Source: Holothuria scabra (Eukaryota > Echinodermata > Holothuroidea > Aspidochirotida > Holothuriidae). From it: 64,000 nt of DNA. The notes beneath the pieces were generated by a model. That model made no database searches and was not told where the DNA came from. It saw nothing but the letters and a program-made list of their open reading frames with translations. Of this stretch, positions 49,172 through 58,913 are shown in pieces; the stretch's first letter is position 1, and each line of letters begins with the position of its first letter. Location: contig CM074200.1 of the NCBI GenBank assembly GCA_037179385.1, forward strand, positions 34,103,884-34,167,883, given 5' to 3'. The position numbers and the translations under genes are program-made.

Positions 49172-49906
49172 AGTAGCAGAGAGAAGAATCAGAAAGTCCT
49201 CATGATAGCCAATATTAAGGTGCATATGAAGAGACTGTGGGGTTTCAATGAGAAAAAGGAATATCCCATGGCTATACTTAATGGTGGTATGGGAATGGCT
49301 GGTAGTTGTATACTAATGGAGCATTGGGAGCGGCACAATGGGGAATTAGGGAATACCACTTGCTGTGTTCTGTGTGCTTGCAAAAATCATGACATTTTAT
49401 CATCTTCTAGGCTTTTATGTCCATGTTATTTTCTAAAATAAGGTAATTTTTTAAAACAAGGTTATGGAATAATGTCAAGCAGGAACAGTGTATTTTGAAA
49501 TGTACAATGAATATGTTCACCCAAGAATGTTATGGCCAAGAAAATGATAGTGTTGACTATTGCATAATTTGTTCAGAAGGCCCTGGACATGTTGCTACAA
49601 TTTGTCACCCCTCTTGTTATTTCCTATTTCAACCTGTTATCCCCACTTAAATACCCACAGTTAGGCTTTGGTACTTATAGTAGGTCAGTAGTAGAGGGCG
49701 CCAGCCCTTCAACCAAGGTTGGCTCATCCCTCTTACTGTTTGCTTCTTACCAGTCAGCTGCTGGTCTCTTGGCAATTTTGACTTTAGATGTTTCCCTTAT
49801 ATAAAAGACAGTTTGGTGTTTCTACAGAAGGATTTTGGAGATTATGAAAGAAACAGAATTTTCGAAGGTTTTAAAAGTCACTCATACCTTGTGTTTCCCT
49901 ATCTAG

Positions 49907-50052
49907 AACTCTTTGAGCACAGAGCTTGAAAAAATGAAGAGGCTCCTGGAGGAGAAGGAATTGGAAAGAAGTCAAGCAGTGGAAGAAAAACAGAAACTGA
50001 AGATGGAATTACAATCCATGAAAGAAAAATATATAGAACCAACCAAACACAG
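49907..50052 (+). CDS. PPFIA: Liprin-alpha exon 8
   Basis: The exon is 146 nt, entering in phase 0 (CCCTATCTAG|AAC) and leaving in phase 2 (CACAG|GTAAAA). It reads NSLSTELEKMKRLLEEKELE, then RSQAVEEKQKLKMELQSMKE and KYIEPTKH. The IEPT motif and the preceding coiled coil correspond to vertebrate EELDQLK...SLIEPTIPR. Read-through of the donor would reach a TAA at once, which supports the boundary. The last codon (AG|C, Ser) is completed by exon 9. Confidence 0.92.
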
Positions 50053-51097
50053 GTAAAACTATCAATATCATGGTCACATGGGACACTGGTGAAAGCTTTG
50101 TCTTTAAGTAAATGGTTGTAAATTCACAACACCTCAAAGCATGGATTGGTTTTGAGAATTGGCTAGTTGTATTTGTAATGGGAATAAAAAGAAAACGGGT
50201 TTTAAGAGGAGATGGGCCACACTTTTGGAATATTGTCCTCAGTGAAGTAGTCACATGTGTAATTCTGGAAATATAATCTGTATTTTGAGACATTTACCCC
50301 TTCCCCCCACATCCTCCTGAAACCAAAAGTTTTGTCTGTCAAAGCGCTAAGTGTGGCCTGTTAGTTGCATAGGGACTCAAAGCAAATTTTAGGAACTACT
50401 GAATTGTCTTGAAACCTATGTATTGAAAATATAAATTATTGTATGAGACTTTGGTTAAGTTAAAAATGACATCCTTATCAATGAAATGATGTTTAGATGT
50501 GTCCTCATTTAGATGTGTCTTTGCATAGTTTGTGTCGGAATTATTTCTGCCTGACCCCATCCCCAGTTTCTTTTAAAATATGATTTCACATTGTTCCGTA
50601 TTTAACACCATGAGAGGGGGCAATAAATTGGTCTTTCATCTGTTGTGTCTTATTTTCAAATATCTTATCCTGCGGCATTTTTCTCCATCAAAGCTCTGAA
50701 CCAGAAATATACATTGAATGTAAGTCTAGCAACAAATCTCAACATTTGTTTTATGGTACATTGTTGTTGCTTAATATGCCTCCTTAAATTAAAGTCTTTA
50801 TCAAGAACAAGGCCTCAGTTCTATCTACTTGTTTTGTAATCTTCGTCCACAAATTAGGTTGGAAACCTGACATATTTTGTGAATTGTGCTACATGTGAGC
50901 ATCTAATTTATATGTATGGAAGACTCTGAGAGAGGTTTGGGTGAGGTGATTCATGGCACATAATATTTTTACCACCATTAGCAAGCAGTCTCTTTTTCCT
51001 GAGCTGTTTAAATTGCTTTCTTCAAGATAATTAAGTTGATGAAGATAGCAATGGATGCAATTTACTTAAACCTCAACCCTTTTTTTGATAATTACAG
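50053..51097 (+). other. Intron 8
   Basis: The intron is 1.0 kb and phase 2, with donor GTAAAA and acceptor TTTTTTTGATAATTACAG. It is AT-rich and no repeat or gene is recognised. Confidence 0.85.
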
Positions 51098-51227
51098 CTT
51101 GAATAAGCCAGCACCTCAAGCAGTTCCCGATGTTGTTATGGCCAATACTGGCCAAGTAGATGGCTCTTCAATTAACAGACGAGACCAGAAAGGAAGGGCC
51201 CAAGCTCTACATGAGGACCCATATAAG
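51098..51227 (+). CDS. PPFIA: Liprin-alpha exon 9
   Basis: The exon is 130 nt, entering in phase 2 and leaving in phase 0 (AAG|GTAATC). After the shared Ser codon it reads LNKPAPQAVPDVVMANTGQV, then DGSSINRRDQKGRAQALHED and PYK. This is the low-complexity, basic linker after the first coiled coil. RRDQKGR..ALHEDPYK parallels the vertebrate RRPRRGR..VRRDEPK end of exon. Conservation is limited to the edges, as usual for this region. Confidence 0.88.
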
Positions 51228-53539
51228 GTAATCAATTGTAATTTTGAGTGTCCAAACTTAAGGCCATCTTTTAATGATGCCAAGTGACCTTAAGAAGAGT
51301 AGTTATCCATCAGGGGTTAAAGTTTGTTTCAGTGTTTTCAGTTTCTGGGAGCTAGTAAGGCTTTCAAGGGACTCTCAACCAAGTTGGTAGTGGGAGAGAA
51401 GTGGCTACAGTTTGAGGACGATGAGCACTGTTTAACAAGATAATTGGAACTGGCTAACAATAGCCCTAATCCCTAATCTAATCCCTAACCTAATCCCTTA
51501 TTGTAACTATAATACAATGGATACAATACAATGACAGCAGCCAATCAAGAAACATCTTGTTTAAGAGTGAGCATCTACCAACGGTTTACCTTCTCATGTA
51601 GATGGACCCAGTTATGCTCATACTAATTCCACTAACAAAATACAATTTCATAGTCAGGTGGCTTATGATTCAACAGTCAGAAATGAACTCAACCAGCTGT
51701 GTGAAGTCAGCCAGTAGTTTGGACTGTCTGCCTTAGGTCTTCTTCATTTATCCTCTAAATGCAATTCTACACCTTCAAATTCAATGTATTACGAGAGAGG
51801 TGTTTGGTGTAAAACCTTCCATGCTATAGGTTAAGAATTGGAAAGATTTAGTCTAATAGCCCCCTATTATAGTCAACTAAATTTTACCATCCCTCTTGAA
51901 TGTTCATATTTGGCCATAATCACTTTAAAAATTTGAGCAAATTCCATTACTTAAGGTGTGAATATTGTAGGTTGGTCTCTATGTAAAATGTCAACAAATG
52001 CAAATTACACTAACTGCCATCTTCTACTCTGTGTTTTTAAAAAGGGGAAATATCGTCCTGAGTCTGTCTCTGAAGAAATCTCATTGACAGTTGGGAGGCA
52101 GGTTAGCAGCTATTGCCCTGTAAGGTCATATTATCAGACCCTATGTTTAAAAATGTTGTCTGGAGCATTTCTGTTTCATTCATGAGGAAATACCCTCTTC
52201 CTTGCAGGAATAACTTGTGTTAAAACCAACATTTATCCAATTTGCAGAAATATATTTTCCCTGTGAATAAATTGGACGTGAAGTTTGTTCTTGTCATTGA
52301 GATTAATACTGTGACTGCTTTTATTGAATAATTACGTTTTCTGTCTTACTCAATATTTTCTTTATTTTCTCTCCTTCTACCTGTCAAAAATGACTCCAAT
52401 AACTTGACGTATCCACAAATTTTTATGACTTTTTTTATGGGTTGTATTAAACCTGAGATCTCATAACCACTGAAATAAAAGGTTATTTATGGTAAATATG
52501 TTTGAAGCCTTTGAGATACATCCATTCATTGACTTGGTAAATAATTTTCCTAACTTCCCTCCCTGTAAAAAGCAACTTTCGCAGTAGCATCTGAAGAAAT
52601 AAAAATTTGATCAAAGTGTAGTTGAGGACATAAATTTCAGCCATTGCACTTTCATGGAAATGAGATTAAAATTAAATTTTTCCTAGGTTAACTAGCTTAT
52701 TTGATTTTGTTAATGAAAACAATGGAAGCCTTACTATGCCTGTGTCATTTCAGTCGTATTTTACGAAGATGAATGAAAAATTCATGTGACATGAAGATGC
52801 ACATACTTGAGAAGTTTCGATCCAATTATTGAGACCTCATTTAATAATGAACCTGGTCATTCGGAAAGGCAGTATTTTTAAGAGATGGGAAATGCAAGTG
52901 GGACCTTGAAATTGTAGTGTAGGACTTGACTTCATATCCTTCTAAAATTGAAAAGGGTGCATGCACTTTATATTATTCACATGGTATCCTTCAGAAGTGT
53001 AGAAAAATAGAATGTGTATCAGGAAAATGAGACACTTATATGTTGCAAGGAAAGAGTAATTGGAGAGGTAGGTATTGTATTGTAGCAAGTGACCCACATG
53101 TGAGTAAGGCATGCAAGGAAAGTTACGTAGGAAAAAAAAGCTAAAAGTGAAAATGATTCTGGAGAGAAATGGGAAAAATCCAGACAGAGAAATTCAGCAG
53201 TTTTATTTTATTTTATACAAGAGGGCCATTCCATGTTGAAGCTTAAGTAAGTGGTCCCTACTTGATAAGCCAGTAGATCTGAAGCATATTTAGAGAAATT
53301 TGGTGAAATTATTGCAGAATTTAATCATCATGAGCATAACTTCAAAATTTGAAATTCCATGAACTGGGGTAGTCTCTTTGGCTGGAGAGATTCTGTTCTT
53401 GGAGGATTAGTAACCCTATCAGCAAGTGGTCTTAGGTATTTATACAGCTCATAGTCTTGGGTAGAGTTGTGCCAAATTTCCCCCTCATTCTGTTTTTGAT
53501 TCATTTGTAATGGATTTGATTTCTTTCATTGTTGTACAG
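51228..53539 (+). other. Intron 9 (contains candidate cassette exon)
   Basis: The intron is 2.3 kb if the candidate exon 9b is skipped, and is phase 0 (donor GTAATC, acceptor TTGTTGTACAG). A short CCTAATCCCTAA stretch (about 51460-51500) resembles degenerate telomeric repeat but is far too short to mean much. The interval 52110-53530 shows nothing recognisable. Confidence 0.8.
52045..52101 (+). CDS. PPFIA: Candidate cassette exon 9b of liprin-alpha
   Basis: This is a 57-nt open stretch of 19 codons, GKYRPESVSEEISLTVGRQ, with phase 0 on both sides. It can therefore be included or skipped without changing frame between exons 9 and 10. The acceptor TGTTTTTAAAAAG follows a CTAAC branch-site-like motif about 30 nt upstream, and the donor CAG|GTTAGC is good. 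I do not recognise the peptide in other liprins. Exons 9 and 10 already join as PYK|IHTLNEQEWEK, matching vertebrate EPK|VKSLGDHEWN. If real, it is an alternative exon in the variable linker. Confidence 0.5.
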
Positions 53540-53769
53540 ATTCACACTCTCAATGAACAGGAGTGGGAAAAGGCAGAACAAGCAAACGTGTTAGCAAACA
53601 TTGCCCAGGCCTTCGACAGTGACAGTGCCACTTCTGCACCACAGACTGAAGATGAGGCGGAGTCAGTCTATTCAGCAGCAGACCTGTTTGCACCTCCAGT
53701 CCAAACGGATGCACAGACATTGGCTGCTCTTTTACAGGAGCAATTAGATGCAATAAATAATGAGATTAG
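53540..53769 (+). CDS. PPFIA: Liprin-alpha exon 10
   Basis: The exon is 230 nt, entering in phase 0 (GTTGTACAG|ATT) and leaving in phase 2 (ATTAG|GTGAGT). It begins IHTLNEQEWEKAEQANVLAN, passes an acidic Ser-rich stretch (DSDSATSAPQTEDEAESVYS) and ends DAQTLAALLQEQLDAINNEI. The HEWN/EWEK start, the acidic middle and the DAQTLA.LLQEQLDAIN.EIR end each match vertebrate liprin-alpha in order. The end starts a second helical segment that runs into exon 11. Confidence 0.96.
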
Positions 53770-54952
53770 GTGAGTGACAAGAGATGTTTTAAGTTTATTC
53801 AAGTAGAATGTTACTTGTCTTGTCATCATTTTTTACCTGAAATAGGTCACTGGCTTCATACTCATGTGACAGTACCATGTATAACATCCTGAAAGTTTTC
53901 TTCAATCTAGAAATTTTGTGGATCAGTTTTCAAATTTTGGTACACCTCTTTATAGGAGGTGTTATGAATATTTCAACATATTCTTGTAGATAGAATTGCA
54001 AATCCTTAGATCTGTAAAGCAGGATTTTTCTCATGATGCAATGTATAATAAGATTGTGAAAGATCACAGGTTGTAGCCAGGCTAGCACTGAAGGGGGAAA
54101 GCTTGCTTTGGGGGGAAGGGGGCATATGGTGCAAATCTTTTTCAGAAGGTGAAACCAGCTTAAATGCATTAACAGCATGTTCAATTTGCTTCCCTTTGCT
54201 TCCGCCTTAGGGTCTGGTGGACATGCGCAGTTGGGAAGAAAAAGAACACTTCTAAGGGAGACCCTGTGCCATTAGCCAATAGCCGCAGACTACTCCATTC
54301 ACAACACAAATGCCCACAACACTGTGTGGTCAGCCAGCAGGTCTAGGCCTAATGTTACACATAAAAGTTACAGCAGCCAGCTAGGCTATTTCAGAAAATG
54401 AAACCTGACAGTTGTCAGTTTTACACGCTCCAAACTTGTTTGTTTGGTCAATGATACTTTCACCACGCATCCATTCCTTAAACTTATTCCCATCACTGTC
54501 ATAATCGCTGCGTTCGCAGCCATGTTGTTGCAAAGGATGTTGGGATACTTCCCCCACTAACCGGCTCAAGGGGTTGCCCACTTAAGCCTGGCAAGAGTAA
54601 GCGCAAATGCTGACTTCAAATGCTAATCGAACGGAGTTGCGCCAGACCCCAGTTGACTCTGGTGAGGAATCGAACACGCTATAAGACAGTGATAAATGTT
54701 CATATTCTAGAGGGTGCAAAAATGGAAGGAGCTGCCTATGGTCCTGTAAGAATTATTCAGGAAAGAAATTTTTAAGTCTGTGCTTTATTTGATTTCTCAT
54801 ATGGGATGAATTTTTCTACCTGATTCTGAAGCAGAGTTGTGAACTTAAAGATGTTCAAAGCAGGAACATGTTCATTTTGTATTGCTTTGCTTATTTAAAG
54901 TAAGACAAATTTATCAAGAAAAATAGTAGCAAGGTAGTTTTTCCCTACATAG
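53770..54952 (+). other. Intron 10
   Basis: The intron is 1.2 kb and phase 2, with donor GTGAGT and acceptor TTTTTCCCTACATAG. The middle (54209-54655) is more GC-rich and may be a short transposon. The rest is unremarkable. Confidence 0.85.
54209..54655. mobile_element. Possible short transposon with GGGTCTGG ends
   Basis: GGGTCTGGTG (about 54210) and CGCCAGACCC (about 54649) are short inverted repeats around a segment of distinctly higher GC than the flanking intron. I could not find a convincing target duplication, and the inverted match is only about 10 bp, so this is tentative. Confidence 0.3.
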
Positions 54953-55322
54953 ACTTATTCAAGAAGAAAAATCAACAACAGAACAACGAGCAGAAGAGTT
55001 GGAACACCACGTAGGTAGTATGGACAACATCGACCTATACACAAACACTTCTAGTAGGCAACGATTCTGGAGCCCGGAACCAAGAAGTCTGACCCGCTCT
55101 CTTCCGGGAAGTATGGTGATGCCAATTGACCATGAGAGAAGATCTCCCCCATCAAGTGGTCAGTCAACTCCAAAGATGGCCAGAAGGATGGAGATGCACC
55201 AACAAAGTTCCTTGGGTCATCATAGTTTCAGTCAACCTCATATTCCAATGTTAGGGGGGCATAGCAGTGATGTGGATGCCAGGAGGGGTTATGAGAGTGA
55301 AGGGGAGGAACACAGACAACAG
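54953..55322 (+). CDS. PPFIA: Liprin-alpha exon 11
   Basis: The exon is 370 nt, the longest here, entering in phase 2 and leaving in phase 0 (CAACAG|GTAAGA). It begins R/LIQEEKSTTEQRAEELEHHV, matching vertebrate LIQEEKESTELRAEEIENRV. A long Ser/Pro/Arg-rich region follows, with PPSSGQSTPKMARR corresponding to PPSGHSTPKLTPR. It ends in a basic/acidic tract (RRGYESEGEEHRQQ). Apart from the two anchors the sequence is diverged, as expected for the disordered linker before the SAM domains. Multiple SP/TP sites make it a likely phosphorylation region (inference). Confidence 0.95.
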
Positions 55323-56019
55323 GTAAGAATTGAGTTCAGTCATAGCTAGTGTAGATAAAACATGAGAGACATCATCTCTGCTGTGGGGTCAATTGAATTA
55401 ATCTAGTATTAACAAGTAGTTCCATTTAAAGCAGCTTTGAAACTCTGCTGTCCAAATCGTTAGAAGATCGTATGTTGTAAGCTGTTGGAACATTTATTTA
55501 TGTGGTAGAAGAAATTCATGTTATTCAATGTGTCTGAGATCATCCATAGAATGATTACATGTGAAGAGTTTACTGGTTTGTATAAAAAATGGTAACTATT
55601 CCATGACTAAACCAGTAGTTTCTTCCAGACATTGCCTAACTGTTCTGACATGGACTAATGCTAAGCTTGTAGTCATTCATTGAATTAAACCCATGATTAG
55701 CAGTGTTCTCCAGTCTGTGTTGTGTCAGAGTGCTGAACAGGACAAAAAGTTGTGCTACCTGAACAAAAATTATCAGTCTAAAACCTTTCAACAGAGAAAC
55801 CACAATAATATCAGTGTTTACATTGAGTAAAGATTATCACACATGTTGGTATTCATCAAAGAAAGCTTAAATTACAGTTTTGTTGATTTAAGCTACCATT
55901 TTCCAAGGAGACACACCTTCCCTCTTTTGACCAGTTGCCATGGCAGTGGTTTTTAGTAACCTTGAACCAAGCAAAAAATTGAATCAGGTGGAGAACATTG
56001 AAGTAGTGAACCAGAGAGC

Positions 56020-56255
56020 TTGAGATGCGTGATCAAGTGGTGAAAGCATCCCACTTGGATCTGAGATGTCTGGAGCTTGACTCCTGGTCAGTTCAAACCA
56101 AGTACTTAAAAAAACACTGAACCTACCGCCTTTGTACTTGGTGCTCAGCATAAGTGATGGAGTAGGGAAAAGAAAACGATGAGCCACAAGGAGAAAAAAG
56201 GCAGTGGCCAGCGTGACATGTATCAATTGTTTAGAAACTAAACCATAAAACCTCA
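56020..56255 (+). repeat. Dispersed SINE-like repeat, family D copy 4 (most complete)
   Basis: Upstream of the shared core there is an A-box-like TGATCAAGTGG (56030-56040) and a B-box-like AGCTTGACTCC (56074-56084). This indicates that family D is a tRNA-derived SINE. The core follows: TTGGTGCTCAGCATAAGT, then GATGGAGTAGGGAAAAG, GATGAGCCACAAGG and GGCCAGCGTGACATG. Confidence 0.7.
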
Positions 56256-58289
56256 CTGAACTAACTTAAGATGCTGAGTTACAGTTCAAAAGGAGAGTTA
56301 ATGAAAGATTTAAGAATTGACAATTATCTCTCAGGCTGTCTTCTATAACCCCCTTCCCCACACACCCGAACAAACATTTGTTCATTGTATACAACAAGAG
56401 CTACTGAAGGTTTGTACACAAGGCAGATATGGAAGTTATGTAGAAGCTGTTTAATAACTACCCAGTTAGGATAGTATGCATGTTTGGCTTTTTTGGGAAA
56501 GCTGTTGATTTAGTTAGGGTAGACCTGTATTCAAGCCGCTCTCCTCTATGATAAATCCTTCTCTATGCTATTAGCCATGAGGTGTTGGGATTCCAGAAGT
56601 CACTCAGTTGTAGTTAATTTCAATGCTCCATGATTGGCCAAGCTGCAGAGTTTTCTTTTATCAATTATCCATGCTTGCATAGTCATACCAAATTAACGCT
56701 ATCCAAGGATGGCAACTAGTCATGTGATTATTTTATGAAGGGAGCGAGAAGTGTAGTGTGATTCAGAATGGTGATGGATTGTTTGATGAAATCCCATCGG
56801 AATAATGGTCTGACTTGTTAGCAGAAAACATCAGAATGTTGTATTTGTGGGTGATACAAATACTCCATTTTCGAAGCATTAAAAAAATGAACCACTCACT
56901 AAGTACTAAACACTCAGGCTGTAAAATGCCAGAATTGCCCCTCCATCTTGCTTGTTTGTGAAGTGCAGCAACAGCCATTCAATTCAATCAATAAGAAGTG
57001 ATTGTTTGGATTTAACGTTGGAGTGCAGAGTTAGTGTGGCACATGAGGTAGGGTTAAGCCTTGAAGGTAACATGCTTTTCACTTTTACCCTATTTAAAGT
57101 AAATTTTGTATTTTTGTGACCCTGATATTCAATCATGCACAGCTTGTGGCATGTTTGACTACAGAAGTTTACTTCACGGACTCAAATGAGTTTGAAAAAG
57201 GAAAAGATTTCAAAGGAAAGCCTCAATGAAACCATGTTTTGTTGTGGGATTTTTAGATTTTTAAAAAAAAGTTTTAAATAACCCCTCATATCCATAATAA
57301 TTAAGAGAAATAAAAATAGTCAATAAATGCTGTTAAAAAAAATAAAAGAATAAAGAACATGTCAGTATTTGTTCTCTTTCACTTCATATGAAAAATTAGA
57401 TTAGTTAGGATTATCTATTTTGGCTTCAGTGGATGTAGAATGCATGTTCAAATTAAACATGGCAGAGGGAAATGTGGTGTATGTTAATCCAGTATGCCAA
57501 TCATGGTACCAACCTACCTATTGACATTTGTGACCATTGCTTGCCCCAGTTTGTACTGTACCTGGCAAAGTTGATAGCATATTGGTAAGAAAGCTCTTAG
57601 AGGGCAGTCTTTGCATCTTTCAAATACGCAAGCAAAAGAAGGATTTGTTTGGGTGCACTTTGTCTTGCCCCTCTGTCAAGTATTTACTGTGGAAATGTAC
57701 GGGTTCAAATCAGAGAAAGTAGTTAAAGGGGAGGTGCATGAGTTTAAGGGTAGTGCATGAACCTTGGTGGAATGGAGGAGATTTGTTGCAGGAAATGTTT
57801 GTTTTAATCCAGTCATGCTTGCAGCTCTTATCAACAAAAAGAACTTTAGGAAGATCAAACAGTAAACAAGTATTTTTCCATTCATTTAACTTCCCCAAAA
57901 AAGTTTTCATTCTAAATATTTAAGTTTGGCTTTAACATGTCAAATATAAATTCAGCTTTGAACTATTCGTTTAATGTATACATCTAAAAGTTTCATTGAA
58001 GAGCTGTCAAAAAGTAGCTGGGAGTATCATTTTGCAAGGTTGTTACCTAAGAGAAGTACCATCCACTTTGTTATGACTGACTTGTAAATTTACTCGATCT
58101 GGAAAGATTTTATAATAGTTTCTGGGAAAACTTAGGTGACATTTGTGGAAAACTTAGTATAAAATCATTTGGCAGATTAGCTGAATTTTTGCAGTAATTG
58201 TTTTATCCATAAGATTTTATTCATCAAATAATCTGCTTTTATTTGTGTAGTTTGCTTATACCAAAGTCAGCAAATTTCATCCAACACCT

Positions 58290-58525
58290 AGATAGAGGCA
58301 ATCATTCATCACCCCAGAGTATAATTTTACCAGTAGTAGACAGAAATTCTCTATGGACTCAGCTCTTTGATTGACATCAGATTCAAAACATGCAGAGTTG
58401 CTCAAATAAGACTGCATGTACAGAAAGGGTTCTGGTTACACACTAGGACCTTGTATTCTCACAAGGGTATATGTCCTGAAGTAATAAAATGGGATTGTCT
58501 CATTGAGGGTAAGTTTTAGACAGTT
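58290..58525 (+). repeat. Dispersed repeat family X, copy 3
   Basis: It shares ordered blocks with the copies at 27855 and 37805: AAATTCTCTAT, CAGCTCTTTGATTGACA, ATGCAGAGT, GGTTCTGGTTACACA, CTGAAGTAATAAA and AAGTTTTAGACAGTT. It is uninterrupted in this copy. Confidence 0.6.
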
Positions 58526-58527
58526 GT

Positions 58528-58580
58528 GGGAGGGGGTAGAACTGTCAGGAGGGGGTAGAACTGTCAGGAGGGGGTAGAAG
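58528..58580. repeat. GGAGGGGGTAGAACTGTCA minisatellite
   Basis: There are nearly three copies of a 19-bp unit, immediately downstream of family X copy 3. Confidence 0.85.
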
Positions 58581-58850
58581 GAAGTAGACTGGGAGAGTTG
58601 GAACTGACTGGGGTGACGAATAATGGCCTCCAAAAGCTTACAAGCATGCCAAAAACACATTATATCCTTGAGATGTGACACATTGTGTGAATACCATAAG
58701 CAAACCAAATTAGATTCCATTAGAAAAGAACCGCTTCAATCGAAGCTTTCTGCTAGTCAAGTAGTCAAAAACTTAACCCACAATGCTTCATTTTTTTTAT
58801 CTCCTTCCTCACTCTGGTTGTGTTTTTCCGTTGCCATCTGACACCTTCAG

Positions 58851-58913
58851 CGTAAACCAGCACACATGCGCTCTATGTCCCTGTCTGAATCCGAGCTGAA
58901 CTATTGGCAAAAG
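58851..58913 (+). CDS. PPFIA: Probable liprin-alpha exon 12 (short)
   Basis: The exon is 63 nt and 21 codons, phase 0 on both sides, beginning RKPAHMRSMSLSESELNYWQ and ending K. The acceptor CACCTTCAG lies behind a long pyrimidine tract (from about 58790) and the donor is AAG|GTTAGG. Phase fits exon 11. I do not recall an equivalent peptide in vertebrate liprins, where this linker is variable and alternatively spliced. It may be a lineage-specific or optional exon. SMSLSES resembles a phosphorylation cluster (inference). Confidence 0.6.

Larger units (their letters stand above)
48490..49906 (+). other. Intron 7 with degenerate copies of exon 7
   Basis: The intron is 1.4 kb and phase 0, with donor GTATTT and acceptor TTCCCTATCTAG. 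The first ~680 bp are a decayed tandem array derived from the 3' end of exon 7 plus its flanking intron. The remaining part (49180-49906) shows no recognised feature. Confidence 0.85.
55323..58850 (+). other. Intron 11
   Basis: The intron is 3.5 kb and phase 0, with donor GTAAGA and acceptor CCATCTGACACCTTCAG. It holds family D copy 4 (56020-56255), family X copy 3 (58290-58525) and a small minisatellite (58528-58580). The interval 56300-58250 shows nothing recognisable. If exon 12 is not used, this intron continues past the window. Confidence 0.8.

Noticed and set aside
51460..51505. Telomere-like CCTAATCCCTAA stretch
   Set aside because: It is irregular and under 50 bp. A similar short run at 61522 shows that such runs are incidental.
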